This document shows, piece after piece, positions 8,139 through 16,727 of a DNA stretch of 64,000 nucleotides. This DNA is from JAUXEH01 sp965533275. GTDB taxonomy: Bacteria > Acidobacteriota > Aminicenantia > Aminicenantales > Aminicenantaceae. Within the stretch, counting starts at the first letter, position 1. Each line of letters begins with the position of its first letter. The notes beneath the pieces are model-generated. The model searched no databases. It had not been told where the DNA came from and saw only the letters and a program-made list of their open reading frames with translations. The stretch spans positions 1 through 64,000 of the forward strand of contig CBESWG010000015.1 in NCBI GenBank assembly GCA_965533275.1, given 5' to 3'. Position numbers and translations under genes: made by a program.

Positions 8139-9561
8139 GATAGTCCTCATAGAACCCAAGGCCCCGGGTCTCCATATCTATTCCCGGTTCAAGCTGCCCC
8201 GCTTGGGGCTCCTCATCCTCGGCGCCCTGATGCGGGATCGCGGCTGGGAGGTGGACTGGGTCTTCGAAGAGATCCAACGCATCGATTTCAAGAGCCTTTC
8301 CGAGGCAGACCTGGTGGGGATCTCCACCATCACCTCCACGGCCCCGCGGGCCTACCTTATCGCGGACCGGATCAGGGGCGAAGGGATCCCGGTCATCCTG
8401 GGCGGTCCTCATGTCACCTTCCTGGCCGATGAGGCCCTGCAGCATGCCGATTTCGTGGTCCGCGGGGAGGGGGAGCGGGCCCTGATGCACCTCATCGACG
8501 CTTGGGAGGGCGATCGCGATTATTCTCAAGTCCCCAACCTGTCCTACATCCTGGACGGGGAAACACATCACAATCCCATGTGTGCGATGGTGGAGGACCT
8601 GGACCGGATCCCCTACCCCGATCTGTCTGCCCTGTTGGCGGCCGGGAAGGGCATATTGGGGCACCAGACCATCCCTGTGCAGACCTCGCGCGGCTGTCCC
8701 TTTAACTGCGCGTTCTGTTCCGTCACCGGCATGTTCGGCAAGGGGTACCGGTTCCGGTCTCCCGAGAACGTCATCGAGGAGCTGAGGCAGTACGATCACC
8801 CCAAGAACCACATATTCTTCTATGACGACAACTTCGCCGCCAACCCGAAGCGCATGAAGACGCTGCTGTTGGCCATGCAGAAGGAAAATTTTTCCTTCAC
8901 CTGGTCCACTCAGGTGCGGGCCGATATCGCCCGCCATGAAGACCTGGTCCGCCTGATGCGGCAGACCGGATGCAGCACGTTGTACATCGGCTTGGAGTCG
9001 GTTAATCCCAGCAGCCTGGAAAACATGAAAAAATGCCAGACTCCCGCGCAGATGGAGGAGGCGCTCGAGGTGTTCCGCCGCCACCACATCCCTATACACG
9101 GGATGTTCGTCTACGGATTCGATGAGGATGACTGGAAAACGGTCCGGAAGACGGTCCGGTTCGCCAAGCGCGCCCGCCTGTCCTCGACCCAGTTCCTGAT
9201 CTTGACGCCCCTGCCTGGCTCCGAGTTCTACAACAAGGTCATCTCGGAAAAGCGCCTGTTGTTCAAGGACTGGGGCCTGTTCGATGCCCATCATGTGGTG
9301 TTCAAGCCTAAACTCCTCTCGCTCCAAGCCCTGCAGAAGGCACAGATGCTCAGCCACAGGAGGTTCTATTCCTGGATCCAGTCGCTCAGGAAGGCGCTGC
9401 GCTTCCGCTGGTTTGAGGTTGCGATCGCGCGTTATGCCCGCGGCCTGAACCGGATGTGGAAGAAGCGGAACAAGACCTTCATCTCGGCGATCAAGCTTCT
9501 GGGGGCCCAGAAGCAGGCTCGCATCACCATCGATTTCCAGCAGAAGATCGAGCTGGACTGA
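8131..9561 (+). CDS. B12-binding-domain radical SAM protein
   Basis: Enzyme of 476 aa. The N-terminal Rossmann-like domain (about residues 1-140, with ISTITSTAPRAY and PVILGGPHVTF) matches the cobalamin-binding fold but lacks the DxHxxG base-off motif, as is common in this class. The radical SAM domain carries the cluster motif CPFNCAFC. The C-terminal part is typical of B12-dependent radical SAM methyltransferases and related enzymes acting on peptides, lipids or hopanoid-like substrates. The substrate cannot be named. Translational overlap with the tandem-MerR gene suggests the regulator controls this enzyme or responds to its product. Confidence 0.85.
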   Translation: MPKIVLIEPKAPGLHIYSRFKLPRLGLLILGALMRDRGWEVDWVFEEIQRIDFKSLSEADLVGISTITSTAPRAYLIADRIRGEGIPVILGGPHVTFLADEALQHADFVVRGEGERALMHLIDAWEGDRDYSQVPNLSYILDGETHHNPMCAMVEDLDRIPYPDLSALLAAGKGILGHQTIPVQTSRGCPFNCAFCSVTGMFGKGYRFRSPENVIEELRQYDHPKNHIFFYDDNFAANPKRMKTLLLAMQKENFSFTWSTQVRADIARHEDLVRLMRQTGCSTLYIGLESVNPSSLENMKKCQTPAQMEEALEVFRRHHIPIHGMFVYGFDEDDWKTVRKTVRFAKRARLSSTQFLILTPLPGSEFYNKVISEKRLLFKDWGLFDAHHVVFKPKLLSLQALQKAQMLSHRRFYSWIQSLRKALRFRWFEVAIARYARGLNRMWKKRNKTFISAIKLLGAQKQARITIDFQQKIELD

Positions 9562-9624
9562 CGTGTATCTCGTCACGCTCGACGCCGCCTGCTGCGGCCT
9601 CTCCGTCCGGTTGATATCTTCCGT

Positions 9625-12600
9625 CTATTTCTTTTTCCTGCGGACGAAGATTATCGTGTACATGGCCGGCACGACCACCAGAGTCAGGATGGTGGCAAAA
9701 GACAGGCCGAAGATGATGGTCATGGCCAGCGGGTTCCAGAACGCCTGGTTGTCCCCCCCCATGTAGATCTGCGGATCGAGCCGCGAGAACAGGGTTCCGA
9801 AGTTGATGTTCAGCCCGATGGCCAGGGGCACGAGGCCCAGGATCGTGGACATGGCCGTGAGCATGACCGGAGTCAGACGCGTGGCCCCCGCCTCGATCAC
9901 GGCCTCCATCTTGTCCATCCCCGAGGCGATGCGGTTGTCGATGTAATCGACGATGATGATGCCGTTCTTGACCACCACGCCCGCCACTGCGATTATCCCA
10001 AATCCAGTCATCATGATCGATATGTCGATCTCGAACACCACGAATCCCAGCAGCACTCCGATGAAGGAGAAGAAGAACTGGGAGATGATGATGAGCGGCT
10101 TGGCCATGGAATTGAACTGCGCCACCAGGATGACGAAGATCAGGGCCAGGGCGATGAATACGGCCGTCACCATGAATTGGCCCGTCTCTGCCTGCATGTC
10201 CTGTTCCCCTGTAAACTGGATGGAGTATCCCTCGGGCAGCGGGAACTTGGGCATGGCCTGGCCGATGCGCGCTACGATCTCGTTGGCGTTGTAGCCGGAG
10301 AGGACGTTGGACGTGATGGTGATGACTCGCTGGTTGTCGATGCGCTGGACTCCGCCGTAGCTGGTCTCGTACCGGACATCGGCCACGGCCGAGAGCGGGA
10401 TCTTGTTGGGAGGGGAATTGGGCTGCCGGGAGGGTACGGTGATCTCCTGGCTGAGCAGGACGCTGAGGTCTTCGCGGTATTTCCTGGCCAGGCGCAGCTG
10501 GATGGGGTATTCCTCGTCGCCCTCTTTGAACTCCGAGATCTCCATGCCATAGATGGCGGTGCGCAGGGCCATGCCGATCTGGGCCGTGCTCATCCCCAGC
10601 TGGTTGGCCTTTTCGCGGTCGAGCTCGAGCACCAGCTCGGGCTTGTTGACCACCATGCTGGCCTTGAGCTTCTCGATGCCGCGGATGTTCAGCGACTCCA
10701 GGAATTCCACGAAGCCTTCGGACACGGCGACCAGCTGATCCAGATCATCCCCAGAGACTTCGATGTTGATGGGCATGCCGGTCGGCACTCCCATGGCCTC
10801 CCTGTCGATGCGGATCTGAGCCCCCGGAATGCCCTTGACTTCAGATCTCAGCTTATCCATGTAGGTCCGGGTGCGCGGCCCGGTCCGGAATTTATACTCC
10901 ACGAACGTGATCGTGACCTTGGCCAGCTTGTCCTGGGCGAACCGCTCGAACATGTCCGCGCCGGCGTTCTGTGCCACATTGGAGACCACCGACTCCACGT
11001 CCGGATTGTCCCGCCCCAGCACATCGAACACCTTCGATTCAACCTGCTTGCAGACCTCGTTCGTAACATCGATGTGCGTGCCTTCGGGCAGCGTGATGTA
11101 GACCATGAGTGAGTTGGGATCCCCGCTGGGGAAGAACACGACCCGAGGGGGCTTGATCCCCATGAGAAAGAACGTGAAGAATAGCAGGAGGATGATGGAT
11201 GTGACCACCACATAGGGCCGCCTCCCCTTGAGGGAAAAGGCCAGGGTCCTGCGGTAGGCGCTGATGAACTTGGGGAGCACGCAGCACTGGAACTTGTCCA
11301 CCAGGAAGTGCAGGACGTATTTGGAGATGTAGTAGAGGATCAAACCGAAGGCCAGCAGGTTGGCGAGGAGGGGATTGCCCGCGGCATAAAAGAGCACGAT
11401 CAATACCAAGGCGATCAGGCTGAAGATCGCAGCTTTTTTTGAGGGGAGGCGGAACAGCTTCTTAGTCTCCTCCGGTTCCGGCCGCTTCATGAAGGAGACC
11501 GCGAATACCGGGTTCATGGTGTAGGCCACCAGGATGGAGGCCGTCAGCGTGATGATGATGGTGATGGGCAGGAAGGACATGAACTTGCCCGGGATACCCG
11601 GGACGAAGATCAGCGGGAGAAAGGGCGCGATCGTAGTGAGTGTCCCGGTGAAGACCGCCAGGGCCACCTCGCCCACGCCGCGCTTGGTGGCATCCTCGAT
11701 GGAGAGGCCGGGGGTTTTGGTGAAATGTCGGTACACGTTTTCCACGATGACGATGGAGTTGTCCACCACGATTCCCAGCACCATGATGAAGGACATGAGC
11801 ACCACCATGTTCATGGTGAATCCCACGATCGGGATCAGGATGAAGGCGATCACCATGGAGAGGGGTATGGAGACGCCCACGAACAGGGCATTTGTTTCTC
11901 CCATGAAGAACATGAGCACGAACACCACCACGAAGAAGCCCAGGATCACGGTATTGAAGAGGTCGTTGACGGAGTTGCGTGTCTGGGTGCTGGAATCTCC
12001 GGTCAGAGTGACGAGGAGGTTGTTGGGAGAGGTCCTTTTAAATTCCTGGATGATGTCCCGGATCTTCTCCACGGCCATGATCAGGTTCTTGCCGCTCTTC
12101 TTGATGACGCTGAGGGTCACGACGTCCCCGCTGTTCAGACGGGCATAGCTCTCCCGCTCCTTGTAGCCGTCCTTGACCTCGGCGATGTCCCTCAGGTAGA
12201 TGCCTTCCTGGAGCAGCAGGTCGGCCACCTGCTGCACGCTCTTGAACTCCCCGACCACGCGGAGATTCCGCTTCATGCCGTCCGTGTCGATCTGGCCGGC
12301 GGAGATGGTCAGGTTCTCGGAGGCCACCGCCCCCTGGATGGAGTTGAAGGACAGCCCGGCCGCCTGCATCTTGTAGAGGTCCACGTTGATCTGGATCTCG
12401 CGGTCGAGGGCGCCGGCGATGTCGGCCCGGGTGATCTCTTCCAGGGCCTCGATCTCGTCCTGCAGCTCCTTGGCCAGGGACTTGAGCTTGACCAGCCCGA
12501 TATCACCGGAAAGGTTGATGAAGAGGACGGGGATCTCGGACAGGTCGATGCGGGTGACCTGCGGGTCCTGGAACAGGTCCGAGGGGAGATCCGAGCGGGC

Positions 12601-12957
12601 GTCGTCCACGGCCTGCCGCACATCCAGGTAGGCCTGCATCTCGTCCGCCGACAGCTCGAACTCGATGAAGATCGAGGAATAGTCCTGGATGGAATTGCTG
12701 GCGATCTGCTTGACCCCGTTGATCCCCTTGAGCTGCTTCTCGATGGGCTGGGTGATCAGGCTCTCCACATCCGCGGGCGCCGTGCCCGGGTGGATGGTCC
12801 CGACCATGAAATAGGGGAATACGATCTCGGGGAAGAGCTCCTTGGGCGTTGCGTTGTACTGCATGATGCCGAAGATGACCAGGATCATGGTGAATATGTA
12901 GACCGTGGTCCGGTTGGAGATCGCCAGGTTGGTGGGTTTGAACTCTTTAAACTTCAT
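9625..12957 (-). CDS. RND efflux pump permease, HAE1 family, with extra hydrophobic insert
   Basis: Inner-membrane proton-driven exporter of 1110 aa. The N-terminal helix and large periplasmic loops are in place, and the TM4 motif GIVVDNSIVIVENVYRH is clear (D399 kept; the second canonical aspartate is N400). The protein is 60-80 residues longer than AcrB-type pumps. The excess is at residues 508-553 between the two halves, where two added hydrophobic segments occur. It is the last gene of a tolC-MFP-RND operon (tripartite pump), 41 bases after the adaptor. The operon is divergent from a MarR regulator, so it probably exports toxic organic compounds. Substrate unknown. Confidence 0.92.
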   Translation of the reverse strand: MKFKEFKPTNLAISNRTTVYIFTMILVIFGIMQYNATPKELFPEIVFPYFMVGTIHPGTAPADVESLITQPIEKQLKGINGVKQIASNSIQDYSSIFIEFELSADEMQAYLDVRQAVDDARSDLPSDLFQDPQVTRIDLSEIPVLFINLSGDIGLVKLKSLAKELQDEIEALEEITRADIAGALDREIQINVDLYKMQAAGLSFNSIQGAVASENLTISAGQIDTDGMKRNLRVVGEFKSVQQVADLLLQEGIYLRDIAEVKDGYKERESYARLNSGDVVTLSVIKKSGKNLIMAVEKIRDIIQEFKRTSPNNLLVTLTGDSSTQTRNSVNDLFNTVILGFFVVVFVLMFFMGETNALFVGVSIPLSMVIAFILIPIVGFTMNMVVLMSFIMVLGIVVDNSIVIVENVYRHFTKTPGLSIEDATKRGVGEVALAVFTGTLTTIAPFLPLIFVPGIPGKFMSFLPITIIITLTASILVAYTMNPVFAVSFMKRPEPEETKKLFRLPSKKAAIFSLIALVLIVLFYAAGNPLLANLLAFGLILYYISKYVLHFLVDKFQCCVLPKFISAYRRTLAFSLKGRRPYVVVTSIILLLFFTFFLMGIKPPRVVFFPSGDPNSLMVYITLPEGTHIDVTNEVCKQVESKVFDVLGRDNPDVESVVSNVAQNAGADMFERFAQDKLAKVTITFVEYKFRTGPRTRTYMDKLRSEVKGIPGAQIRIDREAMGVPTGMPINIEVSGDDLDQLVAVSEGFVEFLESLNIRGIEKLKASMVVNKPELVLELDREKANQLGMSTAQIGMALRTAIYGMEISEFKEGDEEYPIQLRLARKYREDLSVLLSQEITVPSRQPNSPPNKIPLSAVADVRYETSYGGVQRIDNQRVITITSNVLSGYNANEIVARIGQAMPKFPLPEGYSIQFTGEQDMQAETGQFMVTAVFIALALIFVILVAQFNSMAKPLIIISQFFFSFIGVLLGFVVFEIDISIMMTGFGIIAVAGVVVKNGIIIVDYIDNRIASGMDKMEAVIEAGATRLTPVMLTAMSTILGLVPLAIGLNINFGTLFSRLDPQIYMGGDNQAFWNPLAMTIIFGLSFATILTLVVVPAMYTIIFVRRKKK

Positions 12958-12998
12958 GGCGTCCTTCTTTTTTGACTTTTCCTTCTATGGAGGAGGGA

Positions 12999-14132
12999 TT
13001 ACTCTTCCCGGTTGATGGAGACGGGCTGGCCGTCTGCCAGGTTCTGGAATCCGAAGGTCACGACGAATTCCCCGGCGCTCAGCCCGTCATTGATCTCGAG
13101 CTGTTCGCCGTAGTTCTCACCGGAGACAACGGTGCGCCGTTGGGCGATCCATTTGCCGTCCCGCTCTTCCGCCACGAACAGGAACGATTCGGAACCGGTC
13201 TCCTGGACCACGTTCTGAGGGACCGTGAGGGCCTCGGGATTCGAGTAGTCGTTGATGGTGATCACGGCCAGCATGTTGGGCATCAGTCCCTTCTCGCGGG
13301 CCGGGATGCGGATCTCGATCTGGAAGGTGCGGTTGTTGGGGTCGATCACCTGGGAGACGGAACCGATCGTCAGATCCATCTCGCGGGCCGCCACCGGGAT
13401 GCGGACCCGGACCGTGTCTCCCCTCTTGACGCGGGAGATGTAGTTCTCGGAGAGGTAGGCCTTAAGCTTGAGCCTGGACAGCTGCACGATGCGGATGGTC
13501 CCGAATCCGGCCGCCGCCATCTCCCCTTCCTTGATCAACACGTCGTCGACCGTGCCGCTTATGGGCGCGCGGACCTTGGTCAGCTTGTACTGCTCCTGGA
13601 GGGTCTCGAGCTTCCTCTCCAGGCCTTCCTTGTTGTTCTTGGCTGTGAGGTATTCGAGCTCACTCCCGATGTTCTTTTTCCACAGCCGGTCCTGGCGCTC
13701 ATAGATGGTGGTGGCCAGCTCCAGGCCGTGTTCCAGCTCTGCGATGCCGCTCTCCATGATGGCTCCGTCCAGCTCCGCCAGCAGCTGGCCCTGGCGCACA
13801 TCGTCTCCCTGCTGGACGTGGATCTTCTTGACCACGCCGTTGCTCTGGGCCGGGATCAGGATGTTGTTGTCGGATTCCACTGTGCCTTGCGCCTGGATAA
13901 AATGCTGGAAAAAAGAGGGCTGGACTTCGATGCCCCGCACATAGGCCAGCACTTCCTGGGGAGCCTCTCCGCCTTCCTGGGCGATCTCAGCCTTGAGCTG
14001 ATCGATCTGGGCTTTTAAGGCCTCGCGCTGAGCCTCGAGTCGGGCCAACCGGGCCTGGTTGTCGCGCGGAGGCGCACAAGAAGCGATTAACATTACGATC
14101 AATACCGGGATCAATATCTTGGTTCTATTCAT
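12999..14132 (-). CDS. RND efflux periplasmic adaptor lipoprotein (MFP/HlyD family)
   Basis: Links the inner-membrane pump to the outer-membrane channel. The lipobox LIASC anchors it as a lipoprotein. A coiled coil follows, then lipoyl/barrel-sandwich halves (VESDNNILIPAQSNGVVKKI and VRAPISGTVDDVLIKEGE) flanking the alpha hairpin, and C-terminal beta-barrel and membrane-proximal domains. ATG 14132 is used, giving 377 aa: GGAAGGAT lies just before it, and starting there puts the lipobox at the usual distance. An ATG 30 bases upstream overlaps the tolC coding end. The gene sits 4 bases after the tolC-type stop codon. Confidence 0.92.
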   Translation of the reverse strand: MNRTKILIPVLIVMLIASCAPPRDNQARLARLEAQREALKAQIDQLKAEIAQEGGEAPQEVLAYVRGIEVQPSFFQHFIQAQGTVESDNNILIPAQSNGVVKKIHVQQGDDVRQGQLLAELDGAIMESGIAELEHGLELATTIYERQDRLWKKNIGSELEYLTAKNNKEGLERKLETLQEQYKLTKVRAPISGTVDDVLIKEGEMAAAGFGTIRIVQLSRLKLKAYLSENYISRVKRGDTVRVRIPVAAREMDLTIGSVSQVIDPNNRTFQIEIRIPAREKGLMPNMLAVITINDYSNPEALTVPQNVVQETGSESFLFVAEERDGKWIAQRRTVVSGENYGEQLEINDGLSAGEFVVTFGFQNLADGQPVSINREE

Positions 14133-14136
14133 GGTC

Positions 14137-15537
14137 TTATCCTTCCGAAATGATGATTTCATATCCGCTGTGGAGCCGGTCCAGCTTGTTTTTGGCGTTC
14201 AGCAGCGCGGCCATCGCCTGGATGTAGCTGGACTGTGTGCCCAGGAAGCGGTCGTTGGCCTGGGTGAGGTCGGTGCTGGTGGCCAGCCCCTCCTGATATT
14301 TGATCAGGGTCTTGTTATAGACCTTCTGGGCGAGCTCCATGTTGTCGCGCAGATTGGTGTAGTTCTCGAAGGCCGAGGACAGGTCGTTCTTGGCTTGGGC
14401 CTCTTCCAGGAGCAGTCCCTGGGAGACCTGGTGGACCGTTTTCCGTGCCTGGGCCAGGGCGATCGAGGCCTGCTGCACCCGTGCCTTCTGAGAGCCGCTT
14501 TTCCAGAGTGGGATGTTGAGGCTGAGGCCGATAGCCTGGGAGCGGTACCAACGGTGGTCGAAGTTGAAGAAGTTGAACCTGTTGCGCTGGGCCTGCCAAC
14601 CCAGCGAGTAGAAGGCGCCGATCGAGGGCCAGTACTGGGCCCTCTCGTTCTTGAGGTTCATCTCCGCCAGCTGCTCCTGTGTCTGGATCAGTCGGTAGTC
14701 AACATTATTCTCAATATAGAAGCCTTTCGCGAGGGACTCTTCGATGTCCTGGGCCGTGATGATGTCCTCCAGCCCATCCGTGAGCCGGATCTCTTGGCCG
14801 AGGTCGATCCCCATCTGGAACTTGAGCAGCTGGAAGGCCGTCTCCGTCTGCTTTTCCAGGTTCTGGAGGCTGTTTTTGAGGGCTGTGACCGAGATCTGGA
14901 TGACGTCAGCATCGGTCTCCTCCACAAATCCTTCCTTGTAAAACTCCCGGATCTCGTAAAGGGTTTTCTCCAGGTTCTCGATGTTGCCCAGTATGATCGC
15001 CTGACTCTCCCGGGAGACCAGGATCAGGTAATAGGTCTGAGTTACGGTCTCAACGACATCCAGGCGCGTCCGTTCCAGGCCCACGGTGGCCAGCTTCTCG
15101 AAGATGCGCGAGGTCTGCAGGCCCACCAGATAACTGCCGTTGAACACGAGCTGCTGGACCTGCAGCCCGACGTTGGCGTTGTGCTGCGTGCCGAACTGGA
15201 TCTCGATGAATTCGGTGGGATCCCCGAAGAAGTCCGGGATGAGCAAGGTGGGCAGCTCCACGTTGTTGGTGTAGCCGAGCGTGGTACCGACCTGCGGCAG
15301 GCCGAGGCCTATGGTTTCCCGGATCTTTTTTCGGGCGGCCAGCACGTCCAGCTCCGATTTCTGCGCATCGTAGTTGTATTCCAGGGCGTAATCGCGAGCC
15401 TCCTTCAGGCTGAAGGACGCGGGCTCCTGCGCTGAGGCCGGTTGTGGGACCAGCAGGCACAGGAGCAGGGCCCATGCGCCCCATTCCCACAGCGGCCGCT
15501 TCTTTTCAGGTCTCTGTCTTTTGTTACTCTTCAACAT
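14137..15537 (-). CDS. TolC-family outer-membrane efflux protein
   Basis: Outer-membrane channel of 466 aa with a long, basic N-region and signal peptide (hydrophobic core LLLCLLVPQ, ending ASAQ). Two outer-membrane-efflux repeats follow, each opening with the long helical pattern LKEARDYALEYNYDAQKSEL or its second-half equivalent. It is the first gene of the tripartite pump operon; the adaptor starts 4 bases downstream. Expression is probably set by the MarR protein encoded divergently, through a dyad that overlaps a possible -10 box about 130 bases upstream. Confidence 0.92.
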   Translation of the reverse strand: MLKSNKRQRPEKKRPLWEWGAWALLLCLLVPQPASAQEPASFSLKEARDYALEYNYDAQKSELDVLAARKKIRETIGLGLPQVGTTLGYTNNVELPTLLIPDFFGDPTEFIEIQFGTQHNANVGLQVQQLVFNGSYLVGLQTSRIFEKLATVGLERTRLDVVETVTQTYYLILVSRESQAIILGNIENLEKTLYEIREFYKEGFVEETDADVIQISVTALKNSLQNLEKQTETAFQLLKFQMGIDLGQEIRLTDGLEDIITAQDIEESLAKGFYIENNVDYRLIQTQEQLAEMNLKNERAQYWPSIGAFYSLGWQAQRNRFNFFNFDHRWYRSQAIGLSLNIPLWKSGSQKARVQQASIALAQARKTVHQVSQGLLLEEAQAKNDLSSAFENYTNLRDNMELAQKVYNKTLIKYQEGLATSTDLTQANDRFLGTQSSYIQAMAALLNAKNKLDRLHSGYEIIISEG

Positions 15538-15662
15538 TGGACTCCCTCTAGCTTAGGTTGCCGGATTCCCTTTTGAACAAAAGGGCTGGAAGAATTTATT
15601 CGTGTGTCTCGAGATGCAGTGTCTCTATCTCCATCCTTCCTTCATTACTCATCCTATAAGCT

Positions 15663-15675
15663 TGGTATAATACCA
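15663..15675. promoter_or_regulatory. Perfect dyad TGGTATAATACCA, candidate MarR operator for the efflux operon
   Basis: Six-base arms around a single central A. On the minus strand it overlaps a TATTAT hexamer that could serve as the -10 of the tolC operon, so a bound dimer would block it. It lies in the intergenic region shared with marR. Confidence 0.5.
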
Positions 15676-15747
15676 TATACGTTAGGATTTGTTTACGGGT
15701 TCCTGCCCTTTCTCTCCCAGGCGATCATTAGAATCCTTACCGTTCGG

Positions 15748-15787
15748 AATCAAATAATTTGATTTCTAACCAAAAGTGTAGCATAAT
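15748..15787 (+). promoter_or_regulatory. marR promoter with overlapping dyad operator
   Basis: TTGATT (15759-15764), a 17-base spacer and CATAAT (15782-15787) make a good promoter reading into marR. A perfect dyad with 8-base arms around one A, AATCAAATAATTTGATT (15748-15764), covers the -35 box. This is the expected layout for autorepression by a MarR dimer. Confidence 0.65.
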
Positions 15788-15826
15788 GGGATCGGCCGGT
15801 CAATGATCCGGCCATGGATTTGAAAA

Positions 15827-16264
15827 ATGAATACCGACAGACTCATAGATCTGATAAGTGTGATCCCGTCTCTGATGCACGCACTCTTCCATGACATCGA
15901 CATCCTCGAGCTGGATGTGCCGGTCAACCGGACCCAGCGCAAGGTGCTGATCGTGATCGACAGGCTGCCGGGCGTGACGATGACCCAGATCAGCCAAATG
16001 TCCGGGCTGGAAAAGGGCTCGTTCACGGCCGTGGCCGACAAGCTGATCGCCATGGGGTTCGTGAAGAGGGAGCGGGATCCCGAAGACCGCCGTAAGATAC
16101 TGCTGCGGCCGACACGCGAAGGGGCTGCGATCACTCGCAGGCTCATACAGAATGCAGAAACCCATCTTGAGAAAAAACTCTCCAAGCTGAATGAGACCGA
16201 GCGCGGGGATCTGATGGATGCATTCACCGTCCTCTCTGGTTTCGTGGACAGATTGAAAGACTGA
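15827..16264 (+). CDS. MarR-family transcriptional regulator
   Basis: Winged-helix regulator of 145 aa: the recognition helix region is MTQISQMSGLEKGSFTAVADKL, followed by the wing with the family DR signature (RDPEDRRKILLRPT). Terminal helices should form the dimer. It contains no cysteine at all, so it cannot sense peroxides through thiol oxidation as OhrR does, despite the OsmC gene downstream; ligand binding is more likely. It is transcribed divergently from the efflux operon and in the same direction as osmC, 17 bases away. Autoregulation is suggested by the dyad over its own -35 box. Confidence 0.92.
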   Translation: MNTDRLIDLISVIPSLMHALFHDIDILELDVPVNRTQRKVLIVIDRLPGVTMTQISQMSGLEKGSFTAVADKLIAMGFVKRERDPEDRRKILLRPTREGAAITRRLIQNAETHLEKKLSKLNETERGDLMDAFTVLSGFVDRLKD

Positions 16265-16281
16265 TATAGGAGGGTCCCTGA

Positions 16282-16683
16282 GTGCTCACTTCGACAATAC
16301 GCTGGGTGCAGGGAACACAGTTCGTAGGGACGGATTCACATGGCCAGTCCATTGTGTTGACCGGGGATGACGAGTTTGGGGGGATCCGCCCCTCCCAAGC
16401 CCTGCTCATCGCACTGGGGGCATGTTCCTCCGTCGATGTCGTCGAAATCCTGCTAAAGAAGCGCATGCCGCTTCGGTCTCTGGAGATCTCCGTTACCGGA
16501 GAACAGGACGAGGAGCCTCCCTGGGCCTATCGCAAGATCCACATCCACTATCGCCTCTCCGGTGATAAGCTGACCGAAAAAGCCGTGGCCCAGGCCGTCA
16601 GCCTGGCAGAGGAACGATACTGCTCGGTGGCGGCTACCGTCCGTGGCGTGGCCAAGATCACGACCGACTTTGAGATATTTTAG
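16282..16683 (+). CDS. OsmC/Ohr-family protein
   Basis: Protein of 133 aa with both redox cysteines of the OsmC fold, in ALGACSSVDVVEILLKK and AEERYCSVAATV. The family reduces organic hydroperoxides; many members of this YhfA-like subtype have unknown substrates. The start is GTG 16282, with AGGAGGG 8-14 bases upstream. It is probably co-transcribed with marR and therefore under the same control as the divergent efflux pump, joining detoxification by export and by reduction. Confidence 0.87.
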   Translation: MLTSTIRWVQGTQFVGTDSHGQSIVLTGDDEFGGIRPSQALLIALGACSSVDVVEILLKKRMPLRSLEISVTGEQDEEPPWAYRKIHIHYRLSGDKLTEKAVAQAVSLAEERYCSVAATVRGVAKITTDFEIF

Positions 16684-16727
16684 GATTCGGGAGGAATCCG
16701 GGCTTCCTCTGATCGAAGGCCGGATCC

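Noticed and set aside
11725..12975. Long plus-strand open frame (416 codons) opposite the RND permease
   Set aside because: It reads as His/Asp/Glu-rich low-complexity sequence with no domain; it is the antisense shadow of a GC-rich gene.
14059..15435. 458-codon plus-strand frame opposite the tolC-type gene
   Set aside because: The minus strand carries a clear TolC protein with signal peptide and repeats; the plus frame has no family features or ribosome site.
15827..16683. OhrR-Ohr peroxide-sensing pair
   Set aside because: The MarR protein has no cysteine, so it cannot be a thiol-based OhrR; the OsmC protein is also not of the strict Ohr type.
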